From: Actinomycetes bacterium | GTDB taxonomy: Bacteria; Actinomycetota; Coriobacteriia; WRKU01; WQUG01 | Direction of reading: 5' to 3' | Assembly: GCA_031272275.1 (NCBI GenBank) | Contig: JAISUC010000017.1 | Span: forward strand, 1 to 38,692 | DNA: 38,692 bases | Part shown: piece after piece, positions 6,771 through 13,760 of the stretch | Layout of the letters: every line of letters starts with the position of its first letter | How positions within the stretch are numbered: position 1 is the stretch's first letter | Made by a program: the position numbers and the translations under genes | The notes under the pieces: model-generated | What the model was told of the DNA's origin: nothing | Databases searched by the model: none | The model's input: the letters and a program-made list of their open reading frames with translations, nothing else

Positions 6771-6795
6771 GACCACCCCCTTTCGGGAAATGGTC
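6771..6795 (-). promoter_or_regulatory. 5' leader hairpin sequestering the ribosome site
   Basis: Read on the minus strand, GACCA pairs with TGGTC and, inside, TTCCC pairs with GGGGG (two G-U) around a GAAA tetraloop; one T is bulged. The purine run GGGGGTGG that would bind 16S rRNA is fully within the stem, so translation of the peptide should be low until the hairpin opens. Confidence 0.65.
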
Positions 6796-6929
6796 AACCG
6801 CCTGCATACACCAGGCTACCTGTATTCCAGTTTAACAGACTATGTATGTTCTGTAGGTACTTTTATTTGGTATATCTGCTACTTGGAATTCGGTATAGGG
6901 AATGCAGGGAATCAATACCCCCTGTCACG

Positions 6930-7050
6930 GAATACGTGACGGGTCCTGTTATCCGGCGACTGTCGTCGCCGCTGTATTGCCGCGCCCGCCTGCGGCGGGC
7001 TCGCAATGACGTTTGGGGGATGGTACCCGCGAACACGCAATGACGGCGCG
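6930..7050. repeat. REP-type palindromic repeats
   Basis: GCCCGCC/GGCGGGC (centred near 6991) with flanking ATTGCCGC and GCAATGAC, preceded by nested CACGGAATACGTGA and GGCGACTGTCGTCGCC palindromes. The core matches the repeat at 23100-23140. It lies downstream of cobB. Confidence 0.65.
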
Positions 7051-7077
7051 AGACAGAATCCCCCGCCCCGGTGCCGG

Positions 7078-7827
7078 TCACTGCAGGCCGGACAATACCT
7101 GACCGATGGGGGCGTTGATGACCAAATCCGCACAACTGTCCGACGGCGTCGGGTCGCGGTTGATTATCACCAGCACCTGTCCGCCGAACGCACGCAGCAA
7201 CCCCGCCGCCGGATAGACCGCAAGCGACGTCCCGCCGACAATCAACGTGTCTGCCGCCTGCAGGTATTCCAGCGATCGTTGGATGTCGGAATCCGCCAAC
7301 TGTTCCTGATATAACACGACGTCGGGCTTGACGATACCCCCGCAGGTCTGACACAGCGCCACCGGATGCACAGGGTCCGCCACGTAATCCAGCGTATACG
7401 CGCGCCCACAATCCGTGCAGAAATTCCGCCAAACCGAGCCGTGCAGCTCGATCACGTTGTGCGAACCGGCCGCCTGGTGCAGACCGTCGATATTCTGAGT
7501 GATGATCGCCTGCAGCGGACCGGCCGGCTGTTCCAGCGCCGCCAACGCCCGGTGCGCCGCGTTCGGCTGCGCATCGGGTGCCAGCACGCGTTCGCGATAA
7601 AAACGATAGAACTCGTCCGGATGCCGGTCAAAGAACCGCCGCGACAGCATTTCCTCGGGCGTGCGGGCATAGTGCGACGCCGGTGCCTGGGCATACAGGC
7701 CGTCAGCCGATCGAAAGTCCGGGATACCGCTTTCGGTCGAGACCCCTGCTCCCCCGAAAAACACCAGATTGCGCGACCGCGCGACGACGGCACGCAATTG
7801 CCGAATCTGTGCATCCAGGCTGTCCAT
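7078..7827 (-). CDS. cobB: NAD-dependent protein deacylase, sirtuin (CobB)
   Basis: A 249-residue class III sirtuin that removes acyl groups from lysines using NAD+. FFGGAGVSTESGIPDFRSAD (residues 23-42) binds NAD+; TQNIDGLHQAAG and the catalytic His in VIELHGS follow. Two pairs of Cys (CTDCG and CQTCGG) form the zinc ribbon. GGTSLAVYPAAGL and INRDPTP complete the Rossmann part. In the segment FYRFYRER the Arg that E. coli CobB uses with Tyr for succinyl-lysine is replaced by Tyr by eye alignment, which suggests deacetylase more than desuccinylase activity (weak inference). It is separated from potC by about 110 nt containing a dispersed palindrome. Confidence 0.92.
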   Translation of the reverse strand: MDSLDAQIRQLRAVVARSRNLVFFGGAGVSTESGIPDFRSADGLYAQAPASHYARTPEEMLSRRFFDRHPDEFYRFYRERVLAPDAQPNAAHRALAALEQPAGPLQAIITQNIDGLHQAAGSHNVIELHGSVWRNFCTDCGRAYTLDYVADPVHPVALCQTCGGIVKPDVVLYQEQLADSDIQRSLEYLQAADTLIVGGTSLAVYPAAGLLRAFGGQVLVIINRDPTPSDSCADLVINAPIGQVLSGLQ

Positions 7828-7892
7828 ACCGCCATTGTAGCCCAGTAACGACGGTGCCTGGTGCCCAATTCTGGCCCAATCCGGGCCATTTC

Positions 7893-7906
7893 GGGGAGTG
7901 CGTCCC
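7893..7906 (+). repeat. Dispersed palindrome GGGGGAGYRYGTCCC
   Basis: Intergenic copy (GGGGAGTGCGTCCC) between potC and cobB. Confidence 0.75.
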
Positions 7907-7938
7907 GACGCGCGCGTTTGCCCCGTACCAGTACCCCG

Positions 7939-8883
7939 CTAGCGACTTGATGAGTGTACTCGACGGCGCGACAGGATGCCCGACTGGGACAGCACGACGA
8001 TGACGATGGTGCCCACCAGGATGATGGTCGACAGCGCGTTGATGGCGGGTGACACGCCCGATTTGATGCTTTCCATAACCTTCAGCGGGAAGGTCTTGAC
8101 CTGGCCGTTCGTGAAATAGCTGACAATCACGTCGTCGATCGACAGGGTGAATGCCAACAGGGCGCCGCCGGCGATTCCGGGCAGCAGCATCGGCAGCGTG
8201 ATGCGCATAAAGGTCACGACGCGGTTTGCCCCCAGATCCATCGACGCCTCTTCGATCGAGTCGTCGTATTGCGCCAGCCGTGCGCGCACATTAAACACCA
8301 CGAACGGGATGCAAAACGTCACGTGCGCGATAATCAGCGACAGCATGCCGCGCGGAATGTTCACGCGCGTGAACATCGACAGCAACGCGATGCCCAGCAC
8401 GATTTCGGGAATGACGACCGGGATGTACAGCAGCGCATCGACCACGCCTTTGCCCCGGAATTTGTAGCGATACATGCCGACCGCAGCCAGCGTCCCTATC
8501 AGCACCGCCAGCACCGTCGACACCACGGCGATAATCAGCGTGTTTTCAAAGGACTGAATCAGGCTGGCGGACTGAAAGGCTTTCGCGTACCAGTCCAGCG
8601 TAAACCCGGTCCAGCGGATGTAGGGCTTCACACGGTTGGCATTAAACGAGTTCACCACAATCACAATAATCGGCAGGAACAAAAACAGGTAAATCAGGCA
8701 CAGGTACACCACCGAGCTGAAACGATAGATGCGTTTGCCCGGCTTGACGCGGCGTTTGGTCGGGGTGACGGGGGATGGCTGGACGGACCCGGTCGGGGAC
8801 GTACTCCCCCGCCGTATTCTGTCGGTCGACGCTGCCACGTCAGGCACGTCGGTCATGTCGGTCATGTCGGTCACGTCAGCCAC
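7939..8883 (-). CDS. potC: Spermidine/putrescine-type ABC permease PotC
   Basis: A 314-residue inner-membrane permease with six helices from about residue 57. The EEASMDLGANRVVTFMRITL segment (about 215-234) is the EAA loop that docks on the ATPase, and TLSIDDVIVSYFTNG is typical of PotC. The first 50 residues are an unusual hydrophilic extension: a 9-bp tandem repeat (8848-8874) encodes repeated T-D-M units and a dispersed palindrome at 8796-8810 encodes RGSTSP. The start overlaps the potB stop by 8 nt, so translation is coupled; a true start nearer helix 1 cannot be excluded. Last gene of the PII-potABC operon. The substrate is inferred from the family; the binding protein PotD is absent. 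Confidence 0.88.
   Translation of the reverse strand: MADVTDMTDMTDVPDVAASTDRIRRGSTSPTGSVQPSPVTPTKRRVKPGKRIYRFSSVVYLCLIYLFLFLPIIVIVVNSFNANRVKPYIRWTGFTLDWYAKAFQSASLIQSFENTLIIAVVSTVLAVLIGTLAAVGMYRYKFRGKGVVDALLYIPVVIPEIVLGIALLSMFTRVNIPRGMLSLIIAHVTFCIPFVVFNVRARLAQYDDSIEEASMDLGANRVVTFMRITLPMLLPGIAGGALLAFTLSIDDVIVSYFTNGQVKTFPLKVMESIKSGVSPAINALSTIILVGTIVIVVLSQSGILSRRRVHSSSR
8796..8810 (-). repeat. Dispersed palindrome inside potC
   Basis: GGGACGTACTCCCCC on plus; in the potC frame it reads G-S-T-S-P within the N-terminal linker before the first helix. Confidence 0.8.
8848..8875. repeat. 9-bp tandem repeat in potC 5' end
   Basis: Three units of GTCGGTCAT/C in a row, in frame, encoding the repeated T-D-M/V at the PotC N-terminus. 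Being a multiple of three, slippage would change length without a frameshift. Confidence 0.7.
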
Positions 8884-9799
8884 CCAGGCTTTCCATGTCG
8901 CCGCCCGCGCGCTGGTACAGCTTCACCAGCACCAGCGTAATCAGGATCAATATGACCGAAAGCGCAGCCCCCAGCGGCCAGTTGTTCCCGCGGCGAAACT
9001 GCGATTCGATGACGTTTCCTATCATGGACGAGTTGCCGCCGCCCAGCACGTCAGACACGAAAAAGTACCCCAGCGTCGGGATGAACACCATGATGCAGCC
9101 GCTGAAAATGCCGGTCGCCGTCAGCGGAATGGTGACCGTGAACAGCGTTTTCAGGCTGCGCGCGCCCAGGTCTTTGGCCGCCTCGAGCAGGCTGCCGTCC
9201 AGTTTTTCCAGCGCGGTATACAGCGGCAGCACCATAAACGGGAACAGCGCGTAGACCATACCCAGGATGACCGCGCCGCGCGTGAACAGGAACTCGACCG
9301 GCTTGTCGACGATACCCGCGCCCATCAGCAGCTTGTTGAACAGGCCCTGCGCGCCCAGCATGGTGCGCCAGCCATAGATACGTATCAGCGAGTTCGTCCA
9401 AAACGGCACAATCACCAGCATGTACAGGGCGATTTTGGCCCGTCCCCGCATGCGCGCAATCAGATAGGCGAACGGGTAGGCCAGCAACAGACAAATCACG
9501 GTCGACGTCAGCGCAATCAACAGCGAGTTGCCGTAAATCTGCAGGTAATCCAGGTCGGCCAGGCGTTTGTAGTTGTCCAGCGTAAAGCGAAACACGATGT
9601 TGTAGTTCGAATCCAGCGAACAGAAGCTGATGACGATCACGTAGATCATCGGCACCAGAATCAGCAGCCCGAACCAGATCGCGACGGGGCTGACGGTCAG
9701 TGCGGCCGGCAGCATGTTGCCGCGGAAATTGTGACGCGAGCGGGTGCCGCGCGTACGGCCGGTGCGGGTGCGGCTGCCGGTATCGGTGGTCGCGGGCAT
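8876..9799 (-). CDS. potB: Spermidine/putrescine-type ABC permease PotB
   Basis: A 307-residue six-helix permease partner of PotC. After a basic, Arg/Thr-rich start (residues 1-28), helix 1 is AALTVSPVAIWFGLLILVPM. YGNSLLIALTSTVICLLLAY opens the conserved permease core, PFWTNSLIRIYGWRTMLG is a PotB hallmark, and EAAKDLGARSLKTLFTVTIP is the EAA ATPase-contact loop. It starts 5 nt after the potA stop and its stop overlaps potC, so the three transporter genes are read as one unit. Functions at the cytoplasmic membrane. Confidence 0.9.
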   Translation of the reverse strand: MPATTDTGSRTRTGRTRGTRSRHNFRGNMLPAALTVSPVAIWFGLLILVPMIYVIVISFCSLDSNYNIVFRFTLDNYKRLADLDYLQIYGNSLLIALTSTVICLLLAYPFAYLIARMRGRAKIALYMLVIVPFWTNSLIRIYGWRTMLGAQGLFNKLLMGAGIVDKPVEFLFTRGAVILGMVYALFPFMVLPLYTALEKLDGSLLEAAKDLGARSLKTLFTVTIPLTATGIFSGCIMVFIPTLGYFFVSDVLGGGNSSMIGNVIESQFRRGNNWPLGAALSVILILITLVLVKLYQRAGGDMESLGG

Positions 9800-9804
9800 A
9801 CCGG

Positions 9805-11247
9805 CTACCCCGCCTGCCGCCGATGTAAATCAGTGGAGTGCGTCCCGGCGTCTGTCGGTGCCCGATCGACGTATTCACGCTGTTCGCTCTGTTCGCGCTG
9901 CAGGTCGGGGTCGGTCGCGTCGTTGGTGGCGGCGGCGACGTCGAATGCGTCGCGCTTCACCGCCCCGGGGGTTGCGTTCAGGGCGTCGGCTGCGGCCTCG
10001 TCGGTTGCCAGGGTGGCCGCGATGATCGTGTCGAAAACCACGCCCGACTGCCCCAAAATCGGGACGGCATCTGCCAGCTCCCAGTACAGGTGCACGGTTT
10101 CGCCGGGTTGGGGCAATGCCTCGCCGGCACGACGCTGGATTCGGACTTCTGATCCGTTCGGTATGGTCACCAGAGCACTGGCGAAGGACCCGGCGTAGAT
10201 CACGTCTTTGACCTGGCCTGCCAGCACGAAATCGGGAACGGGTGTGGCACTGAACCGGACCTTTTCGGGGCGGATGGACACCGCGACCAAGTCCTCGGGC
10301 CCGAAAGCGGGTTTGCCGGGGACGGAATCGTCGGGCAGCTCGACCGCAATGCGCCCGGATTCAATCACGATTTCAGCCCGGTCGGGCGTCAAATCAGCGA
10401 CATAGCCCTCGAACAGGTTGGTTTCGCCGATGAAGGTCGCCGCGAATTTGCTGGCGGGGCGGTCATAGATCTGGACCGGGGTGCCCAACTGTTCCAACAC
10501 GCCGTCGTGCATGATGGCGATGCGGTCGCTCATCGTCAGCGCTTCTTCCTGGTCGTGCGTGACATAGATGAAGGTGATATTCAGCTTTCGCTGCAGGCGT
10601 TTCAGTTCCACCTGCATTTGCTTGCGCAGTTTCAGGTCCAGCGCCCCCAGCGGTTCGTCCAACAGCAGGACTTTCGGCTGGTTGATCAGCGCACGCGCGA
10701 TGGCGACGCGCTGTTTTTGGCCGCCTGACAGTTGTGCCGGATAGCGGTTCTCGAAACCACCCAGCTGAACCAAATCCAGCATCTCGGTCACACGCGTGGC
10801 ACGTTCGGCGCGCGGTACCTTTTTCATTTTCAGGCCGTATTCGACATTTGCCGCAACCGTCATATGCGGGAACAACGCGTAGGACTGAAAGACCGTGTTG
10901 ACGTCGCGCTCGAACGGCTCTTGGTCCTCGACGTGCACGCCCTGCAGCAAAATGTCGCCGGCCGTTGCGGTCTCGAACCCGGCGATCATCCGCAGCGTCG
11001 TCGTTTTGCCACAGCCCGACGGCCCCAGCAGGGTCAAAAACTCGCCGGCGCGCACCGACAGGTTCAGGTCGCGCACGACAGTCACGCCGTCATAGACCTT
11101 GTTGACGTTTTTCAACTCGACGATGACGTCGGCTACGTCGGGCCCAGACGTGTCGGGCGCGTGGGGAACGGCAGCGGCGACGGCATCAGTGCCGTTCACC
11201 ACATCGGTGGCGACGGACGCACCCGCCGTGGGCACAGAGGCAATCAC
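9805..11247 (-). CDS. potA: Spermidine/putrescine-type ABC ATPase PotA
   Basis: A 480-residue ATPase. Walker A GPSGCGKTT begins at about 75, Q-loop in VFQSYALFPHMTV, signature LSGGQKQR at about 173, Walker B VLLLDEP at about 193 and the His switch at about 231. A C-terminal TOBE-type domain (about 300-400) is typical of PotA. It is about 100 residues longer than usual: a 40-residue acidic/alanine N-terminal extension and a roughly 60-residue D/A/E-rich tail that contains a copy of the dispersed palindrome (reading AGTHST). The start is GTG, overlapping the PII gene stop (GTGA), so PotA synthesis is coupled to PII. Confidence 0.9.
   Translation of the reverse strand: MIASVPTAGASVATDVVNGTDAVAAAVPHAPDTSGPDVADVIVELKNVNKVYDGVTVVRDLNLSVRAGEFLTLLGPSGCGKTTTLRMIAGFETATAGDILLQGVHVEDQEPFERDVNTVFQSYALFPHMTVAANVEYGLKMKKVPRAERATRVTEMLDLVQLGGFENRYPAQLSGGQKQRVAIARALINQPKVLLLDEPLGALDLKLRKQMQVELKRLQRKLNITFIYVTHDQEEALTMSDRIAIMHDGVLEQLGTPVQIYDRPASKFAATFIGETNLFEGYVADLTPDRAEIVIESGRIAVELPDDSVPGKPAFGPEDLVAVSIRPEKVRFSATPVPDFVLAGQVKDVIYAGSFASALVTIPNGSEVRIQRRAGEALPQPGETVHLYWELADAVPILGQSGVVFDTIIAATLATDEAAADALNATPGAVKRDAFDVAAATNDATDPDLQREQSEQREYVDRAPTDAGTHSTDLHRRQAG
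9835..9846 (+). repeat. Dispersed palindrome inside potA tail
   Basis: GGAGTGCGTCCC, shortened by several G; in the potA frame it encodes G-T-H-S, 10 codons before the stop. Confidence 0.65.
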
Positions 11248-11603
11248 AGCGCCTTACTCCCCCGCTCGCCGGTGCGCACCCGCACGGCGTCCAGCACGTC
11301 ATAGATGAAGATTTTCCCGTCGCCCCAATGGCCGGACGGTACCTGTTCGCGGATGGCGGCGATCATGTCTTCGACCTGGTCGTCGTCGATGACGATGCTC
11401 GCCTTGATTTTCGGCAGCAGGCTGATGACCGTCTGCGAGCCCGCAATGTCGACGCTTTTTTCCGCCGAGTGTTCGCTTGCGCCCTTTTGGGTCCCATATC
11501 CCATAACCGACGACACCGTCATGCCGCCGCCGTGCAGCTCGTCTACCAGCAGTTTCAGTACCTCGAGCTTTTCAGGTTTTAGGATTACCACCAGTTCTTT
11601 CAT
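11244..11603 (-). CDS. P-II-family signal protein
   Basis: A 119-residue PII protein. It starts MKELVVILKPEKLEVLKLLV and ends with the PII C-terminal signature GHWGDGKIFIYDVLDAVRVR and TGERG, which contacts ATP/ADP. The T-loop (about residues 36-55) begins GYGTQKG but lacks the Y-R-G-A-E-Y uridylylation/adenylylation motif of classical GlnB/GlnK, so covalent control by GlnD is unlikely and control would be by nucleotides or a metabolite. ATG 11603 has GAGGAGG 8 nt upstream; the longer open frame upstream is not needed. The stop overlaps the potA GTG, which implies the PII protein acts on or with the transporter, as PII proteins beside other transporters do. Confidence 0.88.
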   Translation of the reverse strand: MKELVVILKPEKLEVLKLLVDELHGGGMTVSSVMGYGTQKGASEHSAEKSVDIAGSQTVISLLPKIKASIVIDDDQVEDMIAAIREQVPSGHWGDGKIFIYDVLDAVRVRTGERGSKAL

Positions 11604-11755
11604 CTGTGCCGCCTCCTCACCGGTTCGTGTATGCAACCAGCATAGGGGCGGCGGCGGCCGCGTGCCAGTGGGTCGGGGCAGCGCGAAACAGGGGTGTAAC
11701 ACTTGGGCGTGCGCCGCTGTGCGCGCGGACCCCCCGTCATTCCGGGCGGGTCTAT

Positions 11756-11770
11756 GGGGGAGTACGTCCC
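11756..11770 (+). repeat. Dispersed palindrome GGGGGAGYRYGTCCC
   Basis: Exact intergenic copy (GGGGGAGTACGTCCC) upstream of the PII operon. Confidence 0.8.
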
Positions 11771-11863
11771 GATGCGTAGCTTGCCCGCAATCCCCAGTCT
11801 AGGGGACCGACGGCAGGCATCGGTGCCATCCCCTATACACACCATTACACATCGGTCAATGGA

Positions 11864-11896
11864 CGAGGGGGAGTGCAGAGTTCACACTCCCCCTCG
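11864..11896 (-). terminator. 12-bp perfect hairpin, terminator-like, after UbiD gene
   Basis: CGAGGGGGAGTG pairs perfectly with CACTCCCCCTCG around a 9-nt loop. It lies about 70 nt after the decarboxylase stop. No T-run follows on either strand. Its arms contain the GGGGGAGTG half of the dispersed palindrome, so it may be an inverted pair of that motif. Confidence 0.5.
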
Positions 11897-11965
11897 ATTC
11901 CGGGAAAGGAATTACGTCAACTGCCTGCGTGCGCAGTTAAAACCACCGTGATAGCGGACGCGCCG

Positions 11966-13441
11966 CTAGAACAGGTCGGGCGCCCATTTCGCCGGGTCGA
12001 GTTTCTGGAACTGGGCGCGGCGGAAGTTGTCTTTCAGCGCGTAGGGCACCGTGCAGTCGAAAATCGTCTTGCAGCTGAGTCCGGGATCCCGCAGCTTGTA
12101 GCTGTATTCGGGACGCTGTGACGGGTCCAGCGGATGGCAGCGCACGCCGGGGATGAAAATCGTGTCGATGTCTCCCTGATAGCGTGTGTTCAGTGCCCAC
12201 AGCACGTCCGATGTGTCAAAGGGGTCGACGTCCTCGTCAACCAAAAAGACATGTTTCAGCTCGTTGAAGGCGCTGAATGCCAGCAGCGCGGCCTGGCGCT
12301 CGCGGCCCTGGTCGGACGGGATGCCCTTTTTGAACTGCAGAATCGCCATGTATTTGCCGCCGCCTGCGCTGTGGCAATAGACGTTCAGCAGCCTGCCCGG
12401 CATGGCGCGCTCGACCATCGACAGGATGGATGCCTCGGTCGGAATACCCGCCATGCTGACGTGTTCTTCGGACGGGCCGATGACGGTCTGCATGATGGGA
12501 TTCTTGCGGTGCGTGACGGCCTTGACCTTGATGACCGGCAGCTCGGGGTTCGCGCGGCCGGTGTAGCCCGGGAACTCCGGCATGGCCTTGCCAGTGTCGG
12601 TGTTGATGTCCTCGCGGATGCGCACGTCGGGCAACAGCTCGCCTTCGACGACGTATTCGGCGTTCGCGATGGCCTTTTCGGCGATCGTCACGCAGTCGAC
12701 CAACTCGACCGGTTGGTTGCGCAAGGCACCTGCGGCCTGCAGCTCGTCATAGCCCAACGGCGTGGTCGGTGGCTCGAAACAGGCGGCGATTTCAATCGCG
12801 GGGTCCACACCGATACTGATTGAAATCGGCAGCGGACGGCCGGCCTTCTCGGCCTTTTCACGAAACACCGTCAGGTGGCGTCCGCCCGGCACGAAATACA
12901 TCGAGATCTCGTCTGCGCTCTGCAGGCACAGACGGTGGATGGTCACGTCGGTCTCGCCGTTTTCCGGGTCGGTCGCGTAACACATACCCATCGTGATATA
13001 GGGTCCGGCGTCTTCGGACGTGTTGGTGGGCGCCGGAATCAGCTTGCGGATGTCGAAATCCGGGTCATCTGCCGTATGCACGACTTCCTGGCACGGAGCC
13101 TGGTCGCGTCCGACGACAATCGGCTTGATGGGATTGGCGACCGCATCTTTCAGCAAAAAGCCCAGCTTTTTGGGGTCGCAGCCCAGCATCAGGCCGACAC
13201 GCTCGCGGCTGGCCAGCACGCCTATCACCACACGTGCATTCGGGTGCCCCTTGACGTTGTTGAAAATCATCGCCGGCCCGATGCGGGTCGGACGCTCGAC
13301 GGTACCGAATGCACCGACGTAGCGATACACTCCCGCCAGTTCCGCATGGGGGTCGACCTCGACGTCGGTTTCATACAGCTGGCCGGGATATTGCTTCAAC
13401 TCCTCCAGGCAACTGCGCAAATCATAGGTCTTGTCTGCCAT
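11966..13441 (-). CDS. UbiD-family decarboxylase, LpdC-like (phenolic acid type)
   Basis: A 491-residue prenyl-FMN-dependent decarboxylase. From memory of the family it most resembles LpdC, the gallate/protocatechuate decarboxylase subunit of lactobacilli: ETDVEVDPHAELAGVYRYVG near the start, KLIPAPTNTSEDAGPYIT, TDVTIHRL, EPPTTPLGYDEL, REDINTDTGKAMPEFPGYTG and IGPSEEHVSMAGIPTEASIL. ATG 13441 is preceded by AAGGAGG at 6-7 nt; the longer open frame upstream is not coding. The small partner (LpdD) and the UbiX-type prenyl-FMN maker (LpdB) are not in the window and would have to be supplied elsewhere. The divergent LysR gene is probably its regulator. The substrate is inferred. Confidence 0.85.
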   Translation of the reverse strand: MADKTYDLRSCLEELKQYPGQLYETDVEVDPHAELAGVYRYVGAFGTVERPTRIGPAMIFNNVKGHPNARVVIGVLASRERVGLMLGCDPKKLGFLLKDAVANPIKPIVVGRDQAPCQEVVHTADDPDFDIRKLIPAPTNTSEDAGPYITMGMCYATDPENGETDVTIHRLCLQSADEISMYFVPGGRHLTVFREKAEKAGRPLPISISIGVDPAIEIAACFEPPTTPLGYDELQAAGALRNQPVELVDCVTIAEKAIANAEYVVEGELLPDVRIREDINTDTGKAMPEFPGYTGRANPELPVIKVKAVTHRKNPIMQTVIGPSEEHVSMAGIPTEASILSMVERAMPGRLLNVYCHSAGGGKYMAILQFKKGIPSDQGRERQAALLAFSAFNELKHVFLVDEDVDPFDTSDVLWALNTRYQGDIDTIFIPGVRCHPLDPSQRPEYSYKLRDPGLSCKTIFDCTVPYALKDNFRRAQFQKLDPAKWAPDLF

Positions 13442-13607
13442 GAATCTCCTCCTTGTACGCTCGCGTCGCAAGCCTCTGTTCCTGCGACTGGGCCGGTGCC
13501 CCGTGTCCGGCCCCATGGGTGACGGGACCGTGGCGGCACCGTTCGGTCGGCCGCACGCCTTAACCATATTCACTATCGCCGTCGGCGCGCCGAACAGGAA
13601 CAGGCAG

Positions 13608-13673
13608 TTCCGGAATGCTTTTTTCCGTTCCGGAATGGATTTGGATTTTTTCTCACGGTATTCCATTTTGGAA
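13608..13673. promoter_or_regulatory. Repeated TTCCGGAA operators in the ubiD/lysR divergent region
   Basis: TTCCGGAATG occurs at 13608-13617 and 13628-13637, exactly 20 nt apart, each containing the 8-bp palindrome TTCCGGAA. TTCCATTTTGGAA (13661-13673) is a third dyad, closer to the T-N11-A form of LysR sites. The set lies between the divergent start codons, as expected for a LysR activator controlling the decarboxylase and itself. Confidence 0.6.
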
Positions 13674-13705
13674 ACATAACGTGACAAAATAGCAGGCAAC
13701 AGCTG

Positions 13706-13720
13706 GGGGGAGCACGTCCC
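13706..13720 (+). repeat. Dispersed palindrome GGGGGAGYRYGTCCC
   Basis: Intergenic copy (GGGGGAGCACGTCCC) about 40 nt before the lysR start. Confidence 0.75.
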
Positions 13721-13748
13721 AACGCCGGTTTGAATATCCAAAATACCG

Positions 13749-13754
13749 TATACT
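13749..13754 (+). promoter_or_regulatory. -10 box giving a leaderless lysR mRNA
   Basis: TATACT ends 6 nt before the lysR ATG and no ribosome site is present in between, so transcription would start at or within a base or two of the ATG. A -35 box at normal spacing is not clear (TTGAAT at 13730 is too close), which fits an activator-dependent or weak promoter. Confidence 0.45.
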
Positions 13755-13760
13755 GGTGAC

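Larger units (their letters stand above)
11604..11965. other. Intergenic between UbiD and PII genes
   Basis: Both flanking genes read leftward. The stretch holds a dispersed palindrome (11756-11770) and a strong hairpin (11864-11896). No coding frame with a ribosome site was found and no clear promoter for the PII operon could be fixed. Confidence 0.4.

Noticed and set aside
6693..7043. A 116-codon plus-strand open frame opposite the small peptide
   Set aside because: It lacks a ribosome site and runs into REP sequence; the opposite strand has the better supported short gene.
7892..7911. Dispersed palindrome as an ordinary terminator
   Set aside because: The stem is only 4 bp with a 5-nt loop, there is no T-run, and many copies lie inside genes, so termination cannot be its general role.
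8729..10198. A 489-codon open frame on the plus strand opposite potC/potB/potA
   Set aside because: It is antisense to clearly conserved transporter genes and has His/Gln/Arg-rich non-globular composition, as expected from the third-position GC bias of the real genes.
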